This document shows, in pieces, positions 59,895 through 64,000 of a stretch of 64,000 nucleotides of DNA. The stretch spans positions 1-64,000 of the forward strand of contig NZ_QXQB01000010.1 of assembly GCF_003605435.1 (NCBI RefSeq). Direction: 5' to 3'. The translations under genes and the position numbers were made by a program. The notes beneath the pieces are model-generated. The model was not told where the DNA came from. It made no database searches and saw only the letters and a program-made list of their open reading frames with translations. The DNA comes from Paenibacillus pinisoli (GTDB lineage: Bacteria > Bacillota > Bacilli > Paenibacillales > Paenibacillaceae). The number at the start of each line of letters is the position of its first letter. Within the stretch, counting starts at the first letter, position 1.

Positions 59895-60992
59895 TTACAG
59901 CGCTTTTTCCAACAGCTTCGGCTTGGCAAATATCATTCTGCCCGCAGACGTCTGCAGGACGCTCGTCACGAGCACCTCCATCGTCGTTCCGATGTAGTCA
60001 CGGCCGCCTTCCACTACGATCATCGTACCGTCATCCAGATACGCGACGCCCTGTCCATGCTCCTTGCCATCCTTGATCACTTGAACGATAATTTCTTCAC
60101 CCGGCAATACGACCGGTTTGACGGCATTGGCAAGATCGTTGATGTTCAGAACGGAGACGCCCTGCAATTCGCACACTTTATTGAGATTAAAGTCATTGGT
60201 GACAACCTTGCCGCTAAGCGCCTTCGCCAGCTTCACAAGCTTGCTGTCCACCTCGCCGATCTCCTCGAAATCTCCTTCGTAGATCAGCACCTTTACGTCG
60301 AGCTCCTTTTGGATCTTGTTCAAAATATCCAGGCCTCTGCGTCCCCGGTTGCGTTTGAGCAAGTCCGAGGAATCTGCAATATGCTGCAGCTCTTCCAGCA
60401 CGAACTCCGGTATGACCAGCGTTCCTTCGATAAAGCCCGTTTTGCAAATATCCGCAATCCGCCCGTCAATAATGACGCTAGTGTCCAGGATTTTATGCTC
60501 CTCGTAAGTGCCCGACTGGTCCTGCACAGGGACCGGGCGACGGCTTTCAGCCAGCTTCTGGAATCCTTCGACAATCTCTTCTTGCTTGGATAAGCCGATT
60601 CGAAGTCCCAAGTAACCGAATACGAGCGCCATCACAGCAGGGAGCAAAGCGCCTACGCTTTCGAAGCCCGATACGGCGGGATACAGCAGCACTGCGAGCA
60701 GCAATCCGCCCAGCAAACCTCCCGCTCCGGCTAGCAGCTGTCTCAGCGGCATCTCGGTCGTCAGCTCTACACCCTTCTGCATTAACCGGATAGCCGGACG
60801 CGCCAGAATTGTCGCAGCAATGACGCCGAACAGGGCTCCTATCCCTACATTCATGTAATAAGTGCCGGATTGCTGAAGCATGCCAAATGAGGAGCTTGTC
60901 CACACGGACGATCCGTTCACCCATCTGTACACCTCACCGCCAGCCATTCCGCCAAACAATAACCCGATTAACTGTATCATTCGTCTAACCAT
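59895..60992 (-). CDS. yacL: PIN-TRAM domain membrane protein YacL
   Basis: 365 residues. Four membrane helices (about 1-145), then a PIN nuclease domain with HKILDTSVIIDGRIADI, VVTNDFNLNKV acidic residues, and a C-terminal TRAM RNA-binding domain. Probable membrane-bound RNase; target unknown. GGAGGTG precedes the ATG by seven nucleotides. Confidence 0.92.
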   Translation of the reverse strand: MVRRMIQLIGLLFGGMAGGEVYRWVNGSSVWTSSSFGMLQQSGTYYMNVGIGALFGVIAATILARPAIRLMQKGVELTTEMPLRQLLAGAGGLLGGLLLAVLLYPAVSGFESVGALLPAVMALVFGYLGLRIGLSKQEEIVEGFQKLAESRRPVPVQDQSGTYEEHKILDTSVIIDGRIADICKTGFIEGTLVIPEFVLEELQHIADSSDLLKRNRGRRGLDILNKIQKELDVKVLIYEGDFEEIGEVDSKLVKLAKALSGKVVTNDFNLNKVCELQGVSVLNINDLANAVKPVVLPGEEIIVQVIKDGKEHGQGVAYLDDGTMIVVEGGRDYIGTTMEVLVTSVLQTSAGRMIFAKPKLLEKAL

Positions 60993-61078
60993 AATGGTTC
61001 ACCTCCATTACAATTATGATCAAATCTTGCACTGCCTAATCGTGGCAATAGGCAAAATGTTCAATATCTTATGTCATG

Positions 61079-61107
61079 TGGAAAACAATGTCCCAGAGGT
61101 TTATAAT
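61079..61107 (+). promoter_or_regulatory. Candidate promoter of the CGC/CxxC protein
   Basis: -10 TATAAT (61102-61107) with a weak -35 TGGAAA (61079-61084) 17 bp upstream. About 40 nt of leader before GTG 61147. Confidence 0.5.
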
Positions 61108-61146
61108 AGGAAAAGAGATTACTTCTACTCAAGGTGGGTGAATGAG

Positions 61147-61551
61147 GTGGAATCCAAGAATGCTCCAACATTGGATCAATTCCAGCAGCAAGTATCCGAG
61201 CTTCTGCTGCGGCATCGCAGTCTGCTAGACGTGTTGTCCAAGCTGGGACAATCCGGCGCATCCGTTAACCGCGCGGTTACGAAGGCCGTAACGGATTGCG
61301 GCTGCATTGAATTGAATGCCCGTAAGCAGCAGTACTCTGATGAATTGAACTTGCAAGATGCAAAAGAAACACTGGAGAGTCATTTGGCCGGTTCGCTGTG
61401 CGAACATTGCAACGAAGTGCTGAAGAACGAGCTTGGACGAAATTTATTTTACATGACCGCTTTATGTAATCTGCTTCAAATTCAACTGGACGAAGTAGTC
61501 GCCGACGAATACGACAAGTGCTCCACGCTTGGCCTATTCAATCTTACTTAG
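61147..61551 (+). CDS. Conserved small protein with CGC and CxxC motifs
   Basis: 134 residues from GTG 61147, seven nucleotides after AAGGTGGGT; the open frame upstream is untranslated. Two-helix N-terminal half (FQQQVSELLLRHRSLLDVL), then VTDCGCIEL, and CEHCNEVLKNELGRNLFYM with a CxxC. All-helical with a probable metal or Fe-S site made of CGC and CxxC. I recall such proteins in Bacillota filed under DUF1573, but I am not sure of that label. Divergent to yacL, convergent to pssA. Confidence 0.82.
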   Translation: MESKNAPTLDQFQQQVSELLLRHRSLLDVLSKLGQSGASVNRAVTKAVTDCGCIELNARKQQYSDELNLQDAKETLESHLAGSLCEHCNEVLKNELGRNLFYMTALCNLLQIQLDEVVADEYDKCSTLGLFNLT

Positions 61552-61581
61552 CACTTTAACAGAACCTACAACCTCCACATA

Positions 61582-61629
61582 ACAAAAAAAGAACGTTCCC
61601 GTCCAGATGGACTGCGGAACGTTCTTTTC
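61582..61629. terminator. Bidirectional terminator
   Basis: AAAAAAAGAACGTTCC pairs with GGAACGTTCTTTT; A-run left and T-run right. Shared by the plus-strand CGC/CxxC gene and the minus-strand pssA. Confidence 0.9.
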
Positions 61630-61641
61630 ATAGCTGCCGGA

Positions 61642-62388
61642 TTATGCCGGCTTTTCGGATTTGACCGATTCTTCGGTTGACTCCTGTGACTTGCCGCGCT
61701 TGCGGAATCGTTTCGGCAGACGACGGTCAACGTTTTTTTTTAGACCGTAGAGTGCGTACAGCAAGAGCGGAATGAACAGGATTTTGGACAGTTGGTTCTC
61801 GAACAGCAGACCCAGAATGACAGATACGACCACAATGAGCGGAACCACCCATACGGCGCTGCGCGGAATGCCGACTTTTTTGAAATTCGGATATCGAATT
61901 GTGCTGACCATCAATAAAGCCAGAACAATTGTGCTCGTTACCAGGACAGAAGTCGGAATATCTTCTTTGAATAAGGCCAAAGTCGCCAGGACGCCGCCGG
62001 CTGCAGGAATCGGAAGTCCGATAAAATAGCCGGTATTGCTCGTAATGACATTGAACCGTGCCAGTCGAAGCGCACCGCAGATCGGGAATAAGGCGGTAGC
62101 CGTCCATGCAAGCGCAGGACTAAGGTCCTGAAAAGCGACAACATACATAATAAAAGCCGGCGCCACGCCGAAGGAAATGACATCTGATAAAGAATCCAGC
62201 TCTTTGCCGAATTCGCTTTGGGCATTAAGCGCTCGCGCGACCCGTCCGTCCACGCCATCAAGCAGCATAGCGATCAATACCATCATGGCAGCCAACGCAG
62301 GTTTCTCGTTGAACACCAAAATAATAGCGATGACGCCCAAAAATAAATTGCCAACCGTGAGAAGGCTCGGTATCGATTTTGCGATCAT
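61642..62388 (-). CDS. pssA: CDP-diacylglycerol-serine O-phosphatidyltransferase
   Basis: 248 residues. First committed step to phosphatidylethanolamine: makes phosphatidylserine. The CDP-alcohol phosphotransferase signature LDGVDGRVARALN...EFGKELDSLSD (D-G-x2-A-R-x8-G-x3-D-x3-D) is exact. Six to eight membrane helices and a basic C-terminal tail. It sits between disA and yacL, unlike in B. subtilis where pssA is elsewhere with psd. Confidence 0.95.
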   Translation of the reverse strand: MIAKSIPSLLTVGNLFLGVIAIILVFNEKPALAAMMVLIAMLLDGVDGRVARALNAQSEFGKELDSLSDVISFGVAPAFIMYVVAFQDLSPALAWTATALFPICGALRLARFNVITSNTGYFIGLPIPAAGGVLATLALFKEDIPTSVLVTSTIVLALLMVSTIRYPNFKKVGIPRSAVWVVPLIVVVSVILGLLFENQLSKILFIPLLLYALYGLKKNVDRRLPKRFRKRGKSQESTEESVKSEKPA

Positions 62389-62461
62389 CTTTCCACCTCT
62401 TCTCTACTATGCCCCAATTTCAAGCTTCCCAGCTCAATAAAGTCTGGAACACATTCTATCA

Positions 62462-62490
62462 ATTGTATGGGAATTAAATTTGCCTGTCAA
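62462..62490 (-). promoter_or_regulatory. pssA promoter, overlapping the disA 3' end
   Basis: Minus strand -35 TTGACA (62485-62490), 17-bp spacer, -10 TACAAT (62462-62467). The -35 is formed by the last codons of disA. Confidence 0.8.
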
Positions 62491-63550
62491 TAAACATCTG
62501 CTCCTGGATGCGGCGCAGACCCTCCTTAATCGCGCGTGCACGAACCTCGCCAATCCCATCCACTTCATCCAGCTCTTCGATCGTAGCCATCAGAATATGA
62601 GGCAGCCGCTGGAAGCGCTCAATCAGATTATTCATAATAATAAACGGCAGTCTCGGGATCTTATTCAGCAGGCGGTAGCCGCGAGGCGATACCGATTCAT
62701 CTGCCATATTGTTCGTATGCGGATATCCGATCAGGCGCACAATCGGCGTTGCGTCAAGCAGCTCCTCCGAGCTTAGCTTCTTCAATCCCGTGCGGATTTC
62801 GCGGATTTTCTCGTCCGAGTTATCTTTCGCATAATCCTTTAATAAGAACCAGCCATCTTCTTCAACTCCGCCGACCAGCTCATCCATCTGCATGCTGATC
62901 AACCGGCCCTCCGTGCCAAGCTCATTCACATAACGGTTGATCTCCATCTTGATTCGCAGCACCATCTCCACGCGCTGAATGACGTGGGCCACCTCTTGCA
63001 AGGTAACCAGTTCCTCAAATTCCAGCGCGGACAGATTCGTGAAGGACTGCGACAAAACAGCCTTATACTTCTCCAGCGTCTGAATCGCCTGATTCGCTTT
63101 GGTCAGGATGACGCCCATATCCTTCAGCGAATAGCGCAGGTTGCCCTGATACAATGTAATAATATTGCGCCGCTGCGAGATGGACACGACCAGCTTGCCC
63201 GTCTGCTTGGCGACCCGCTCCGCCGTCCGGTGGCGAATCCCCGTCTCAATCGACGGAATAGAGCTGTTCGGGATAAGCTGGGTATTGGCGTACAGTATCC
63301 GTCTCATATCTTCACTCATGATAATCGCGCCGTCCATTTTTGCAAGCTCATATAGATAGTTCGGCGAAAAGTCGCAATTAATGGAGAAACCGCCGTCGAC
63401 GACTTCCATCACTTCAGGACTATATCCCACTACGATAAGAGCGCCTGTTTTGGCTCTAAGCACATTCTCTAACCCTTCACGAAAAGGGGTGCCTGGCGCA
63501 ACTAATTGCAAAAGCTGATTCATGACTTCCTGCTGTGTCGGTTCTTTCAT
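62474..63550 (-). CDS. disA: DNA integrity scanning protein DisA (diadenylate cyclase)
   Basis: 358 residues. DAC domain (about 1-145) makes c-di-AMP: KMDGAIIMSEDM (DGA motif) and ETGIRHRTAERVAKQ (RHR). Middle helical domain, then a C-terminal HhH domain (IEELDEVDGIGEVRARAIKEG) that binds branched DNA. Detects DNA damage and delays sporulation. Immediately after radA, 12 nt apart, as in other Bacillota. Confidence 0.97.
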   Translation of the reverse strand: MKEPTQQEVMNQLLQLVAPGTPFREGLENVLRAKTGALIVVGYSPEVMEVVDGGFSINCDFSPNYLYELAKMDGAIIMSEDMRRILYANTQLIPNSSIPSIETGIRHRTAERVAKQTGKLVVSISQRRNIITLYQGNLRYSLKDMGVILTKANQAIQTLEKYKAVLSQSFTNLSALEFEELVTLQEVAHVIQRVEMVLRIKMEINRYVNELGTEGRLISMQMDELVGGVEEDGWFLLKDYAKDNSDEKIREIRTGLKKLSSEELLDATPIVRLIGYPHTNNMADESVSPRGYRLLNKIPRLPFIIMNNLIERFQRLPHILMATIEELDEVDGIGEVRARAIKEGLRRIQEQMFIDRQI

Positions 63551-63561
63551 CTGATGCCCCC

Positions 63562-64000
63562 CTATCCAAGCGCTGCCTTAAGTGCTTCCGCTACCGTTCC
63601 AACTCCGATAATTTCGATGCCGTCCGGAGCTTTCCAGCCCTTCAGGCTTTTCTCCGGCATGATGACCCGCTTGAAGCCGAGCTTCTCGGCCTCCTTCACT
63701 CGTTGCTCCGCGCGGGATACGGCTCTGACCTCGCCGGTAAGTCCGACCTCGCCGAAGATGACATCATATGGCTTTGTCGGCGCATCCCTGAAGCTGGATG
63801 CCAGACTGACCGCCGCTGCAAGGTCTACCGCAGGCTCATCCAGCTTGACGCCGCCTGCTACATTAAGGTACGCGTCCTGCGTCTGAAGAAACATACCGTT
63901 CCGCTTCTCCAGCACCGCAATAATCAAGGCCATCCGATGATGGTCGATTCCCGTCGACATCCGCCGCGGCGAAGGGAAATTCGTCGTCGCAACCAGCGCT
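63562..64000 (-). CDS. radA: DNA repair protein RadA, C-terminal part
   Basis: Partial: the 5' end lies beyond the window. The visible 146 residues match the C-terminal Lon-protease-like domain: TTNFPSPRRMSTGIDHHRMALII, NVAGGVKLDEPAVDLAAA, GEVGLTGEVRAVSRAEQRVKEA. RadA is a helicase-like recombination protein that affects branch migration and interacts with DisA. The reading frame is open to the window edge; ATG 63960 is internal. Confidence 0.93.
   Translation of the reverse strand, partial: ALVATTNFPSPRRMSTGIDHHRMALIIAVLEKRNGMFLQTQDAYLNVAGGVKLDEPAVDLAAAVSLASSFRDAPTKPYDVIFGEVGLTGEVRAVSRAEQRVKEAEKLGFKRVIMPEKSLKGWKAPDGIEIIGVGTVAEALKAALG

Overview
The window is a chromosomal segment of a spore-forming, low-to-mid GC Bacillota bacterium, most likely Paenibacillus or a close relative. 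The evidence is the 5' end of a 16S rRNA gene on the minus strand, the sporulation and germination genes (kbaA, gerD, pdaB, cwlD, sigH, a spoIIM-family gene), Gram-positive style ribosome binding sites (AAGGAGG) and promoters, and a gene order that follows the classic Bacillus subtilis 'origin-proximal' block almost gene for gene, read here in reverse. Nearly everything is on the minus strand; plus-strand exceptions are pdaB, gerD, a DUF4097-type gene and a small CGC/CxxC protein.

Layout, left to right: (1) 1-600 rRNA promoter, boxA leader and a small unknown gene; (2) 0.7-6 kb sporulation/germination block (spoIIM-like, pdaB, kbaA, gerD, salA, cwlD); (3) 6.1-9.1 kb sulfate assimilation pair sat-cysH and a 286-residue unknown protein; (4) 9.2-13.8 kb rpsI-rplM, an anchored DUF4097 protein, truA, and a tandem array of 51-bp repeats in the slot where B. 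subtilis carries ecfA1-ecfA2-ecfT; (5) 13.4-28.7 kb the S10-spc-alpha ribosomal protein superoperon including secY, adk, map, infA and rpoA; (6) 29-31.8 kb a three-gene ABC importer of the TrpXYZ/ABC_sub_bind type; (7) 32-36.5 kb the str operon (tuf, fusA, rpsG, rpsL); (8) 36.7-39.1 kb a four-gene unknown cassette in place of rplGB (ybxF); (9) 39.2-46.8 kb rpoC and rpoB; (10) 46.8-52 kb ybxB, rplL, rplJ, rplA, rplK, nusG, secE, rpmG, sigH; (11) 52-59.8 kb rae1, rlmB, mrnC, cysS, cysE (T-box controlled), gltX, a degenerate repeat stretch, ispF, ispD; (12) 59.9-64 kb yacL, a small unknown gene, pssA, disA and the 3' part of radA, cut by the window edge.

Functionally the window is mostly core gene expression: RNA polymerase core, transcription factor NusG, SigH, some thirty ribosomal proteins, IF-1, EF-Tu, EF-G, the Sec channel, and rRNA/tRNA modification. 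Regulatory RNA is well represented: a T-box before cysES, an L10 leader, a probable L13 leader, and an rrn boxA leader. The housekeeping parts are ordinary. The parts that deserve a second look are the two intergenic repeat tracts, the rpoC-rpsL cassette of unknown membrane or secreted proteins, and a dyad-rich region around the rpoB promoter. I do not see a defence system, prophage, transposon or CRISPR array.
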